NCBI GenBank assembly: GCA_019120395.1 | Contig: DWVD01000035.1 | Span: 1 to 50,850, forward strand | Source: Candidatus Gemmiger faecigallinarum | GTDB lineage: Bacteria; Bacillota; Clostridia; Oscillospirales; Ruminococcaceae | DNA: 50,850 bases | Direction: 5' to 3' | Shown here: one piece after another, positions 41,103 to 49,874 of the stretch | Layout: each line of letters opens with the position of its first letter | Position numbering within the stretch: position 1 is the first letter of the stretch | Notes under the pieces: model-generated | Told to the model about the DNA's origin: nothing | Seen by the model: only the letters and a program-made list of their open reading frames with translations | Databases searched by the model: none | Made by a program: the position numbers and the translations under genes

Positions 41103-44100
41103 TGGCAAACAGTTACCAAAAAAATATCCTGCGCACCTTTAAGGGCAGCAAAAGCCGGTTCATCGCCATTTTTGCCATCGTGGCGCTGGGCGTGGGCTTT
41201 CTGGCGGGGCTGTTGTCCACCACCCCGGACATGGAGGATTCCATGGAGGAGTACCTGGACGGCGGCAATCTGTTCGACCTGCGGGTGGTGTCCACCCTGG
41301 GCCTGACCGAGGATGACGTGGCGGCGCTGGAGCAGGTGGACGGCGTGGCAAAGGCGCAGGGCGGCAAGTCCGCCGACCTGCTGGTGGACCAGGACGGCAG
41401 CGAGCTGGTCTGCCGCGTGCACAGCCTGCCCGCCGACCCGGAGGGGGAGGACGTCATCAACCGGCTGACCCTGGCCGACGGCCGCTGGCCGGAAAACCCC
41501 AACGAGTGCGTGGTGGAGGCCGGCGTGGACACGCTGAACCGCAGCTACGACATCGGCGACACGCTGACGCTGGACCCGGACAACGAAAATCTGAGCGACA
41601 CCATGAACGAGACCACCTTCACTGTGGTGGGCATCGTGCATGATACCTACTATTTTTCGTTTGAGCGGGAGCCGGCCAGCGTGGGCAGCGGCGCCGTGCA
41701 GGTGATTTTGTACGTGCCGGACGCGGCGTTTGCCACCGACTATTACACCGAAGCCTACCTGACGGTGGACGGCGCCGCCGGCCTGCACAGCTTTGACGAC
41801 GAGTACAGCGCGCTGGTGGATACGGTGGCCGACCGGGTGGAGGCCATCGAGGAGGTGCGCTGCCAGGCCCGCTACGACGAGGTGGTGGGCGAGGCCCAGG
41901 CCGAGATCGACGACGGCTGGCAGGAATACTACGACGGCAAGGCCGAGGCGGACCAGGAGCTGGCCGACGCCGCCCAGGAGCTGGCGGAAGGCCGGCAGGA
42001 GCTGGCCGACGGCGAGCAGGAGTACCTGGACGGCGAGCAGGACTACGCCGACGGGCTGGCCGAGGTACAGGACAACGAACAGCTGATCACCGACGGCGAA
42101 GCCCAGATGGCGGAAGGCCGGCAGGCGCTGATCGACGCGCAGGCGGAATACGAATCCGGCGCCGCGCAGCTGGCCGACACCGAGAAACAACTCAACGAGG
42201 GCCAGCAGCGGCTGGAGGACGCCCAGAAGCAGTACGACGACGGCCTGAAACAGTACGAGGACGGCCTGGCTCAGTATGAGGACGGGAAAAAGCAGTACGA
42301 GGACGGTCTGGCCCAGTATCAGGAGGGCAAAAAGGCTTACGACGACGGCCTGGCCCAGTACGAGGCCGGCGAGGAGCAGTATGCCCAGCTGGAACTGCTG
42401 AACCAGGCGGACAACGCCGTTACGGCGGGGATACAGGCCATCATCGACAGCGGCGCCGCGGCGGACGAGGCGGCGGCGCGGGCGCTGTTCTCGGACGAAG
42501 GCATCGCCGAAACGCAGGCCATGCTGGACGAGCTGGCCCGGCTGAAGGAACTGCATGACGCCGAGCAGGCCGCAAAAGCCGCCTACGAAGAAGCGCTGGC
42601 GCAGCAGCCGGAACCGACCCCGACACCCGAACCTTCCGCCGCCCCGGAGCCGCTGGCGGTTTCCACCAGCGAGACCGCAGCGTATGCGGCCGGTTCCGAT
42701 GCGTCCGGCGAGGGGGAGGCGGCGCCGCCCGCACAGGAGGAAACCGGCGGCGCCGGGCAGGCGGAGGCCAGAGTTTCGGACGAGGAACTTGACCGTCTGA
42801 AGCAGGCCTATGAGGAAGCGCGCCATGCATGGCTGCTGGGATTGCAGGCGGCTGCGGCCGAACTGGGATTTGACCTGGACATCGAAAACGAGACGCTGGT
42901 CGCGCTGGCGGAAAGCCTGATCCTGCCCCGGCTGGAGCAGCTGGACGAGGACCGGGCGCAACTGGAGCAGCTGAAGCTGCTGAACACCGCCCAGAAGGGC
43001 CTTGACGCCGGCGTGCAGGCCATCATCGACTCCGGCGCGGCCGAAACGAAGGAGGAAGCCAGGGCGCTGTTCTCGGATGCCGCCCTGCAGGCCACCCGCG
43101 CCCGGCTGGACGCCGCCAAGGCGGAGCTGGACGCCAACGCCCCCGTGCTGGAGGCCAGCCGCATCCAGCTGGAAGAAACGGCCAGGCTGCTGGAGCAGAC
43201 CGAGCAGCAGCTGGCGGACGCCAAGGCGCAGCTGGACGCCGGCAAGGCGGAACTGGACGCCGGATGGGCGACCTTCCACGAGCAGGCAACGGCTTTTTAT
43301 GACGCCAAACGTCAGCTGGAGGACGGCAAGCGCCAGCTGGACGAGGGCTGGGCCACCCTGACCGACCGGCAGGTGCAGCTGGACGATGCAAAACGGCAGA
43401 TCGCCGACGCCTACGCCCAGCTGGCGGACGCCCGCGCCGAGCTGGACAACGCCCGCGCCACCATTGAGGAAAACCGCCAGAAGCTGGCCGACGGCGAGAT
43501 CGAGTACGCCGACGCCAAAGCCGACGCAGAGCAGGAGCTGGCCGACGCCCGCGCCGAGCTGGAGGACGCCCAGGCCGACCTGGACGCCATCGAGTTCCCC
43601 AACTGGTACGTCTGGGACCGGGACAACAACGTCAGCTACAACTCCTTTGCCGGCAACGTCACCAAGGTGGAGGCGCTGGCCGGGGTGTTCCCGCTGTTCT
43701 TCTTCCTGGTGGCGGCGCTGGTGGTCTCCACCACCATGACCCGCATGATCGAGGAGGAACGCCTGCAGATCGGCACCATGAAGGCCCTGGGCTACGCAAA
43801 CGGCGCCATTATGCGCAAGTACATCCTGTACGCCATGACGGCCGCCGTGCTGGGCGCTTTGTTCGGGCTGGCGTTCGGCTTTACGGTGTTCCCGTCGGTC
43901 ATCTGGTACGCCTACGCCATGATGTATTATGTGCCGGCGTTCCACCCGGTCTGGCGGTGGGGCTACGCGCTGTTTGCCGGCGGTTCGCTGATCTTGTGCA
44001 CGCTGGCGGTCACCATCGCCACCTGCCGCTCCTCGCTGAAGGAAAGCCCCGCGGACCTGATGCGCCCCCGCGCCCCCAAGGCGGGCAAGCGTATCTTGCT

Positions 44101-45283
44101 GGAGCGCATCCGCCCGCTGTGGCGGCGGCTCAGTTTTACCTACAAGGTCACCTGCCGCAACCTGTTCCGCTACAAGCGGCGGTTCTGGATGACCGTCATC
44201 GGCGTGGCGGGCTGCACGGCGCTGCTGGTCACCGGCTTCGGCATCTCGGACTCCATCAACGGCATCATGGTCAAACAGTACACCGACGTCAGCCAGTACG
44301 ACCTGATGACGGCGGTGACCCATGGCGAGGACACCCAGTCCGGCCCGGTGTACGACTATCTGTTTGACGGCGGCAGCAATGGCGCGGTGACCAACTCTCT
44401 GGCCACCATGACCGAAGCCACCACCCAGGAAGTGTCCGACGGTTCCACCGCCGACGTCTATCTGATGGTGCCCCAGGACGCCGCCGCCCTGAACGAGTAT
44501 ATCGACATGCACGAGCGCACCAGCCGCCAGCCCACCCCGCTGGGCGAGACCGGCGTGGTGCTGACCGAAAAGCTGGCCGAGCTGCTGGACGTGAAAGCAG
44601 GGGACACCGTCACGCTGGTCAACGGCGACGAGGTGGAGGGCAGCTTTACCGTCAGCGGCGTCTGCGAGAACTACGTCTCCAACTATGTGTACATGAGCGC
44701 CGCCACCTATGCGGACGCCTTTGGCCAGGAGCCGGAGTGGAACAACATCCTGTCCCAGCTGTCCGACGACTCGCAGCAGGCCCGCGACGCGATCTCGTCC
44801 GAACTTTTGGCCATGGACGAGGTGGCCAGCCTGACTTTTACCGAGGATATGATGACCCAGGTGCTCAACATGCTCAACTCCATCAACGCGGTGGTGGTCA
44901 TGATCGTTGTTTGCGCGGCGGTGCTGGCGCTGGTGGTATTGTACAACCTGACCAACATCAACGTGGCCGAGCGCGTCAAGGAGATCGCCACCATCAAGGT
45001 GCTGGGCTTCTACGACCGGGAGGTCAGCGCCTACGTCATGCGCGAGACGGTGGCCCTGACCATCATCGGCGCGCTGTTCGGCCTGGTGGGCGGCATTGCG
45101 CTGCACCGGTTTGTCATCTACACCGTCGAGGTGGACGCGGTCATGTTCGGCCGCACCATCGACCCGTCCAGTTTTGTCTATTCGCTGGCATTGACCATGC
45201 TGTTCAGCCTGATCGTCAACCTGATGATGAGCCGCAAGCTCAAGCGCATTTCCATGGTGGAAAGCATGAAGGCTCCGGAATGA
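41096..45283 (+). CDS. giant FtsX/MacB-type ABC permease with long periplasm-side coiled coil
   Basis: 1,395 residues (ATG 41096; ATG 41102, overlapping the ATPase stop as TAATG, is equally possible). One N-terminal helix (about 20-42), an MacB-type extracellular domain (to ~260), then ~590 residues of heptad-like repeats: LADAAQELAEGRQELADGE, several QYEDGLAQYEDG-type units near 380-425, a Pro/Ala linker (about 503-560), and a second block to ~835. FtsX domains follow with helices near 863, 915, 955, 1032, 1264, 1321 and 1362. The hydrophilic arm outside the membrane is unusually long. Related systems confer peptide resistance or move lipids; no substrate can be named. Confidence 0.92.
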   Translation: MVMANSYQKNILRTFKGSKSRFIAIFAIVALGVGFLAGLLSTTPDMEDSMEEYLDGGNLFDLRVVSTLGLTEDDVAALEQVDGVAKAQGGKSADLLVDQDGSELVCRVHSLPADPEGEDVINRLTLADGRWPENPNECVVEAGVDTLNRSYDIGDTLTLDPDNENLSDTMNETTFTVVGIVHDTYYFSFEREPASVGSGAVQVILYVPDAAFATDYYTEAYLTVDGAAGLHSFDDEYSALVDTVADRVEAIEEVRCQARYDEVVGEAQAEIDDGWQEYYDGKAEADQELADAAQELAEGRQELADGEQEYLDGEQDYADGLAEVQDNEQLITDGEAQMAEGRQALIDAQAEYESGAAQLADTEKQLNEGQQRLEDAQKQYDDGLKQYEDGLAQYEDGKKQYEDGLAQYQEGKKAYDDGLAQYEAGEEQYAQLELLNQADNAVTAGIQAIIDSGAAADEAAARALFSDEGIAETQAMLDELARLKELHDAEQAAKAAYEEALAQQPEPTPTPEPSAAPEPLAVSTSETAAYAAGSDASGEGEAAPPAQEETGGAGQAEARVSDEELDRLKQAYEEARHAWLLGLQAAAAELGFDLDIENETLVALAESLILPRLEQLDEDRAQLEQLKLLNTAQKGLDAGVQAIIDSGAAETKEEARALFSDAALQATRARLDAAKAELDANAPVLEASRIQLEETARLLEQTEQQLADAKAQLDAGKAELDAGWATFHEQATAFYDAKRQLEDGKRQLDEGWATLTDRQVQLDDAKRQIADAYAQLADARAELDNARATIEENRQKLADGEIEYADAKADAEQELADARAELEDAQADLDAIEFPNWYVWDRDNNVSYNSFAGNVTKVEALAGVFPLFFFLVAALVVSTTMTRMIEEERLQIGTMKALGYANGAIMRKYILYAMTAAVLGALFGLAFGFTVFPSVIWYAYAMMYYVPAFHPVWRWGYALFAGGSLILCTLAVTIATCRSSLKESPADLMRPRAPKAGKRILLERIRPLWRRLSFTYKVTCRNLFRYKRRFWMTVIGVAGCTALLVTGFGISDSINGIMVKQYTDVSQYDLMTAVTHGEDTQSGPVYDYLFDGGSNGAVTNSLATMTEATTQEVSDGSTADVYLMVPQDAAALNEYIDMHERTSRQPTPLGETGVVLTEKLAELLDVKAGDTVTLVNGDEVEGSFTVSGVCENYVSNYVYMSAATYADAFGQEPEWNNILSQLSDDSQQARDAISSELLAMDEVASLTFTEDMMTQVLNMLNSINAVVVMIVVCAAVLALVVLYNLTNINVAERVKEIATIKVLGFYDREVSAYVMRETVALTIIGALFGLVGGIALHRFVIYTVEVDAVMFGRTIDPSSFVYSLALTMLFSLIVNLMMSRKLKRISMVESMKAPE

Positions 45284-45336
45284 TCGGCACAGCGCCGTTT
45301 CCGCCGCGGCGGACGGATTTCTGCCAGAAATACCTG

Positions 45337-45375
45337 AAAATTGCCGGGAGCGCAGGCCGCGTTCCCGGCAATTTT
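45337..45375 (+). terminator. terminator of the ABC operon
   Basis: AAAATTGCCGGGA (45337-45349) pairs perfectly with TCCCGGCAATTTT (45363-45375). 13-base loop. Confidence 0.88.
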
Positions 45376-45404
45376 GTGCAAAACGCCGTCAAAACGTCTA
45401 AAAC

Positions 45405-45433
45405 TTGACGGTCATGAAAAATTTGGCTATAAT
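45405..45433 (+). promoter_or_regulatory. promoter of the lectin/H1-like gene
   Basis: TTGACG (45405-45410), 17 bases, perfect TATAAT (45428-45433). One of the best promoters in the window, so expression should be high. Confidence 0.85.
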
Positions 45434-45554
45434 ACCACTGTACGGACGGCTAACTGCCGCCGACAGAAGGGATGCGCCGCACAGGCCCGGACAGCCTGCC
45501 GGGCGGCGGCGCAGGAGAAATTGAACACGTATACCTTTTAGGAGGGAAACAGCA

Positions 45555-46418
45555 ATGGCTGTCAAGAAAACTACCAAGAAAGTGGCCCAGACTGTGATCG
45601 CTGAAGATAAGTTCTACACCATCACCGCCGCGAACGGCAAGGTCGTTGAGGTCGCCGACTATAATACCGACAACGGCGCCAAGATCCAGCTGTGGGACAA
45701 CGTCAACGCCGAGTGGCAGCAGTGGGGCTTCGTCCGCGCGGGCGAGGGCGTCTACCGCATCAAGAACCGCTTTACCGGCAAGATGATGGACCTGGACTGC
45801 AGCGGCGTCACCGACGGCACCCGCGTCCATCAGTGGGAGGGCGCCAGCGCCAGCAGCCAGCTTTGGGTCGTGGAGCCGGTCAACGACGGCCGCTCCAAGA
45901 TCAAGTCCAACCTGGCCGGCAAGTGCCTGGACGTGGTCGGCATGAACAATGACAACGGCGCCGCCCTGCAGATTTGGAGCGATGTGGGCGGCGACAACCA
46001 GCTGTGGACGATCACCGAGGTCACCCGCAAGCCCAAGACCAGTGCCAAGGCAAAGGCCGCCAAGGCAAAGGCTGACCTGGAGGCCGCTGCCGAGAACATC
46101 ACCGACGCCGCCAAGGCTGCCGCCGGCGCTGTGGCCGATGTGGCCGCCGACGCCGCCAAGGTCGCTGCCGACGTGGCCAGCGATGCGGTCAACACCGCTT
46201 CCGATGTGGCTGACGCTGCCGCCAAGGTCGCCGCCGATGCGGTCGAGGCCGTGAAGAAGCCCGCCCGCCGCGCCTGCAAGCCCAAGACTGCCGCCGCCAA
46301 GCCGGCTGCCAAGAAGGCCCCCGCCAAAAAGGAAGCCCCCGCCGCCGCTGAGGCCGCCCCGGCCAAGAAGGCCCCTGCCAAGCGCACCGCCAAGAAGGCT
46401 GCCAAGACCGAGGAGTAA
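45555..46418 (+). CDS. ricin-type lectin domain fused to a histone H1-like Lys/Ala-rich tail
   Basis: 287 residues, no signal peptide. Short basic N-terminus (MAVKKTTKKVAQ), then a ricin B beta-trefoil (about 15-157) with three Q-x-W repeats: IQLWDNVNAEWQQWGF, VHQWEGASASSQLWVV, LQIWSDVGGDNQLWTI. After that an Ala-rich amphipathic helix stretch (about 165-232, DAAKAAAGAVADVAADAAK) and a Lys/Ala/Pro tail (about 233-287, PAAKKAPAKKEAPA) like bacterial H1 proteins. AGGAGGG lies 9 bases upstream and a very good promoter precedes. It may bind nucleic acid by its tail and a glycan or other ligand by the trefoil. Function unknown. Confidence 0.85.
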   Translation: MAVKKTTKKVAQTVIAEDKFYTITAANGKVVEVADYNTDNGAKIQLWDNVNAEWQQWGFVRAGEGVYRIKNRFTGKMMDLDCSGVTDGTRVHQWEGASASSQLWVVEPVNDGRSKIKSNLAGKCLDVVGMNNDNGAALQIWSDVGGDNQLWTITEVTRKPKTSAKAKAAKAKADLEAAAENITDAAKAAAGAVADVAADAAKVAADVASDAVNTASDVADAAAKVAADAVEAVKKPARRACKPKTAAAKPAAKKAPAKKEAPAAAEAAPAKKAPAKRTAKKAAKTEE

Positions 46419-46477
46419 CCCCTCTTTCGCCGGGCGCTGACCCGGCTTTTCCCCCGCAATTTTGTGCTGTAACGAGT

Positions 46478-46521
46478 ACCGCCCCGCACAGGAAAGCATT
46501 TTCCCGTGCGGGGCGGTTTTT
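46478..46521. terminator. terminator between the lectin/H1 gene and citrate synthase
   Basis: ACCGCCCCGCAC (46478-46489) pairs with GTGCGGGGCGGT (46506-46517), extended inside by GGAA/TTCC. TTTT follows. Confidence 0.88.
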
Positions 46522-46563
46522 GTTTGGGCAGAGCGGCCGGGACTTTTTGCCCTGCCGCCCGCG

Positions 46564-47943
46564 TTACGTTGCCGTGCGCTCTTCCAGCGTCTGGTACACC
46601 TGAGCGCGGCCAAGGTACTTGTAGGCCGGGCGGATGATGCGGTTGGCGAACAGGACCTCCTCCACCCGGTGGGCGCACCAGCCAGGCACGCGGGCGATGG
46701 CAAACAGCGGCGTGTACAGGTCCTCGCTGATGCCCAGCATGCGGTAGATCAGCCCGCTGAACAGGTCCACGTTGGCGCAGACCTTTTTGGGGCCGCGGCG
46801 CTCCTCGGCAAACACCTGCGGGGCCAGCCGCTCAATGGCGCAAAGGGTCTCGTACTCTTTGGCGAAGCCCTTTTCGTAGGCCAGCAGGCGGGCGTGTTCC
46901 TTTAAGATCTGCGCCCGCGGGTCGCTGAGGGTGTACACCGCGTGGCCGATGCCGTAGATCAGTCCGCTGCCGTCACCGGCCTGCCTGCGCAAAATCTTGC
47001 GCAGATACTCGCGCAGCTCATCCTCGTTTTCCGGGTCGGCCACATTCTGCAAAATGGTATCCAGCTGGCGCATGACCTTCAGGTTTGCGCCGCCGTGCTT
47101 GGGGCCTTTCAGCGCGCCGATGGCCGCCGAGATGGCCGCGTAGGTGTCGGTGCCGGAGGAGGACAGCACCCGGCAGGTGAAGGTGGAGCAGTTGCCGCCG
47201 CCGTGGTCGGCGTGCACCAGCAGGCACAGATCCAGCAGGCGGGCTTCCTCGCGGGTGAACTTCTGGTCGGGGCGGTAGGTGGACAGGATGTGTTCGGCGG
47301 TGCTTTGGCCCGGCGTGGGCAGGTGGAAGTACATGCTGCTGCGGTCGTACACTCGCCGCTTGATCTGGTAGGCGTTGACCATCATAGTGGGCAGCTCGGC
47401 GATCAGGTTGATGCTCTGCCGCAGGATGTTGGGCAGCGAAAGGTCCTCGGCATGCTCGTCATAGCTGTACATGGCCAGCACGCTGCGGGCCATCTTGTTC
47501 ATGATGTTGGGGGAGGGGGAGTTCAGGATCATGTCGTCGGCAAAGCCGCGGGGCAGTTCCCGGTGGCTTTCCAGCATGGCGCCGAACCGCTCCAGCATGG
47601 CTTTGTCCGGCAGGCTGCCGAACAAAAGCAGCCACACCGCCTCCTCAAACACAAAGCGGTCGTGGGTGTCGGCCTCCTGCACCAGGCTGTCAATGTCGAT
47701 GCCGCGGTAGATCAGCCGCCCCGGCACCGGCACCACCCGGCCGTCGGGCTGTTTTTCGTAGCCCACAACGTCGGACACGTTGGTCAGCCCGGCCAGCACG
47801 CCGGTGCCGTCGGCGTTGCGCAGCCCGCGCTTGACGCCCAGCCGCTCGCAGTCCGACGGGTCAATGTAGTTGTTGCGCAGGTACTCCTGGCACAGCAGGT
47901 CGATCTCTTCCGGCGCAAAGGCCGCAACGTCGGGGTATACCAT
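46564..47943 (-). CDS. citrate synthase
   Basis: 459 residues, condensing acetyl-CoA and oxaloacetate to citrate. Active-site segments: LLVHADHGGGNCSTFTCRVLSSSGTD (first His), LKGPKHGGAN (second His), GIGHAVYTLSDPRA, and FSGLIYRMLGI near the end. The start MVYPDVAAF at 47943 follows GGGAG. The upstream frame to 48012 is not conserved. It is divergent from isocitrate dehydrogenase and aconitase, so the three enzymes form the route to 2-oxoglutarate and glutamate. No other TCA gene is in the window. Confidence 0.95.
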   Translation of the reverse strand: MVYPDVAAFAPEEIDLLCQEYLRNNYIDPSDCERLGVKRGLRNADGTGVLAGLTNVSDVVGYEKQPDGRVVPVPGRLIYRGIDIDSLVQEADTHDRFVFEEAVWLLLFGSLPDKAMLERFGAMLESHRELPRGFADDMILNSPSPNIMNKMARSVLAMYSYDEHAEDLSLPNILRQSINLIAELPTMMVNAYQIKRRVYDRSSMYFHLPTPGQSTAEHILSTYRPDQKFTREEARLLDLCLLVHADHGGGNCSTFTCRVLSSSGTDTYAAISAAIGALKGPKHGGANLKVMRQLDTILQNVADPENEDELREYLRKILRRQAGDGSGLIYGIGHAVYTLSDPRAQILKEHARLLAYEKGFAKEYETLCAIERLAPQVFAEERRGPKKVCANVDLFSGLIYRMLGISEDLYTPLFAIARVPGWCAHRVEEVLFANRIIRPAYKYLGRAQVYQTLEERTAT

Positions 47944-48113
47944 GGCAGAACGCTCCCTTCCCTTGGCGGAGTGCGCACAAGGCAACTTGCCGCCCGCGCA
48001 GCAAAACGGCAAAATGCCGTGCCAAAAGGCGTTGCGGCGACCGCGTCCCTGCGTGCGCTCCGCGATGGCCGGGCGGGACGCCCCTCTGCGCGTCTGCCCG
48101 GCGGAATGGTTTT

Positions 48114-48142
48114 ATTTTATCAAGTGACGGCGGCGCGGTCAA
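48114..48142 (-). promoter_or_regulatory. citrate synthase promoter
   Basis: On minus TTGACC (48137-48142), 17 bases, TAAAAT (48114-48119). Confidence 0.7.
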
Positions 48143-48274
48143 GCGATAAAATTAAATTTGAAAAAATATTTTTGTGTATACACTTTAAAAAATAAAGATT
48201 CTCGCGGGCGGCCGAGAGCGGCGGGACCCGGCTGCACGTCCCGGGCGGTCCCGGGCCAAAGCCCCCGCTTTGCG

Positions 48275-48303
48275 TTGACAATACCACGCCAAGCCGATAT
48301 ACT
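48275..48303 (+). promoter_or_regulatory. isocitrate dehydrogenase promoter
   Basis: Perfect TTGACA (48275-48280), 17 bases, TATACT (48298-48303). Confidence 0.85.
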
Positions 48304-48417
48304 CTATTATAGTCTGTATAAAAAATCAGGGGACGCCTGCCAAGCAGGCCCCCGGTGTGGAAGTGCCCGCCGCTGCGGCGGGCGGCGGGGCAGGACCCCC
48401 GCGGAAAGGGGCAGTTT

Positions 48418-49410
48418 ATGAAAGCAGTTTTGATCCCGGGCGACGGCATCGGCCGCGAGATCGCCGAGAGCGTCAAGGCCGTCAGCCAGGCACTGGATAC
48501 CGGTATCGAGTGGCAGGAATATGCGGCGGGGGCCGAGTACGCCGCCGAACACGGCGAGCTGCTGCAGCCCGGCGTGCTGGACGCCATCGAGCAGTGCGGC
48601 TGGGCGCTGAAAGGCCCCACCGCCACCCCCATCGGCAAGGGGTTCCGCAGCATCAACGTGCAGCTGCGCCAGCGGTTCAACACCTACGCCAACCTGCGCC
48701 CGGTGCGCACGCTGCCCGGCGTGGCCGCCCGCTTTGAAAACGTGGATCTGGTCATTGTGCGCGAGAACACCGAGGACCTGTACAAGGGCATCGAGTATAT
48801 GCTCACCGACGACATCGCCAACGGCGTCAAGCTCATCACCCGCGACGCCAGCCTGCGCATCTGCCGGTTTGCCTTCGACTATGCCCGCCGCCACGGTCGC
48901 AGAAAGGTCACCGCCGTGCACAAGGCCAACATCATGAAGCTGACAGACGGCCTGTTTTTGAACTGCTTCCGCCAGGTGGCCGCCGACTACCCGGAGATCG
49001 AGGCCGACGACGTCATCATCGACGCGCTGTGCATGAAGCTGGTGCAGAAGCCGGAGCAGTTCGACGTGATGGTGGCCCCCAACCTGTACGGCGATATCAT
49101 CAGCGACCTGTGTGCCGGCCTGGTGGGCGGCCTGGGCTTTGCGCCGTCCGCCAACATCGGCGATAAAGTGCGCATCTACGAGGCCGTCCACGGTTCCGCG
49201 CCTGACATTGCAGGCAAAAACCTGGCCAACCCGTCGGCCATCCTGATGGCCTTTGCCATGATGCTGAAAGACCTGGGCCAGGCCGGCGCCGCCGACCGGC
49301 TGAACAGCGCCATTCAGGCCCAGGTGGCCGAGGGCAAGGTGGTCACCGCCGACATCGGCGGCACCGCCGCCACCACCGAGTTCACCCAGGCGGTCATTGC
49401 CCGGCTGTGA
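48418..49410 (+). CDS. isocitrate dehydrogenase (NAD type, isocitrate/isopropylmalate family)
   Basis: 330 residues from MKAVLIPGDGIGREIAES. LKGPTATPIGKGFRSIN, NLRPVRTLPG, VIVRENTEDLYKGIEY (substrate Ser/Asn-type loop of isocitrate enzymes), VHKANIMKLTDGLF, and the metal Asp region NLYGDIISDLCAGLVGGLG are intact. The C-terminal HGSAPDIAGKNLANP is the nucleotide loop of NAD-dependent members. It oxidises isocitrate to 2-oxoglutarate; isopropylmalate dehydrogenase is less likely given citrate synthase and aconitase on either side. AAAGGGG precedes ATG 48418. Confidence 0.92.
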   Translation: MKAVLIPGDGIGREIAESVKAVSQALDTGIEWQEYAAGAEYAAEHGELLQPGVLDAIEQCGWALKGPTATPIGKGFRSINVQLRQRFNTYANLRPVRTLPGVAARFENVDLVIVRENTEDLYKGIEYMLTDDIANGVKLITRDASLRICRFAFDYARRHGRRKVTAVHKANIMKLTDGLFLNCFRQVAADYPEIEADDVIIDALCMKLVQKPEQFDVMVAPNLYGDIISDLCAGLVGGLGFAPSANIGDKVRIYEAVHGSAPDIAGKNLANPSAILMAFAMMLKDLGQAGAADRLNSAIQAQVAEGKVVTADIGGTAATTEFTQAVIARL

Positions 49411-49835
49411 GCAGCGTGTCGAGTCCCTCGACACGCTGCAAAGAGGGCAACGCTTCGACTGGCTGATGCCAGCTCGGCGCGTTTCCCCCTTTGGAATATC
49501 CGGGTTGCGGTGCCCGCATCGCGCGGCGCGCGCTTTGAGCGGCGCTTGCACTCTGCGACCGCTGCCCCTGCTCCGCCTCGCTGCATCCGCCGCAGGCGGC
49601 GCTCGGCTCCGCAGCCTTCGACAAAATTTTATGGCAAATCGCGCACTCGTCACTTTGTTCCTCGCGCACAATTTGCCGTAAAATTTCCCTGTCGGTGTCG
49701 CCTTCGGCGGCGCACTGCGCCCGCAGGCGCGTTTCGGAGGCCAACCGGGCCGCAAGGCCCGGCTCTTAGGCCGGAGATTGTCCGCCGAAGGCGACGGATC
49801 ATAATTTGTTTGAAAGGTATCGCCCGGCTGTGAGC
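49411..49835. repeat. hairpin-rich non-coding insertion between icd and aconitase
   Basis: About 0.42 kb with no supported gene, bounded by the direct repeat GCCCGGCTGTGAGC (49399-49412 and 49822-49835), whose left copy is the end of icd. Inside: a 13-bp perfect stem with 3-base loop (49411-49439), a 16-bp near-perfect stem (49624-49639 with 49671-49686), and CCGGGCC-GCAA-GGCCCGG (49745-49762). Composition and CTTCGGCGG-type runs look like an interspersed repeat unit. Confidence 0.6.
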
Positions 49836-49874
49836 CTGGCCTGAAGCCTTTACCCAGGAAAGGAGAGACCTCCC

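Larger units (their letters stand above)
47944..48417. other. 474-bp divergent control region, citrate synthase / isocitrate dehydrogenase
   Basis: Contains both promoters (48114-48142 minus, 48275-48303 plus), an AT-rich middle (48145-48200) and a CCCGGG-4-CCCGGG repeat (about 48239-48254). No gene is seen. Confidence 0.6.

Noticed and set aside
42200-42380. Regular short repeats resembling a CRISPR array
   Set aside because: They are in-frame codon repeats of a heptad-like protein segment, with no unique spacers.
40910-45106. 1,398-residue minus-strand open frame
   Set aside because: It is the shadow of the FtsX permease; its His/Gln/Leu/Val-rich composition is the antisense of a GC-rich repetitive gene and it has no ribosome site or family motif.
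49394-49744. 116-residue minus-strand frame in the icd-aconitase gap
   Set aside because: It lies over the hairpins and direct repeat, lacks a ribosome site and shows no domain; best seen as a by-product of a repeat unit.
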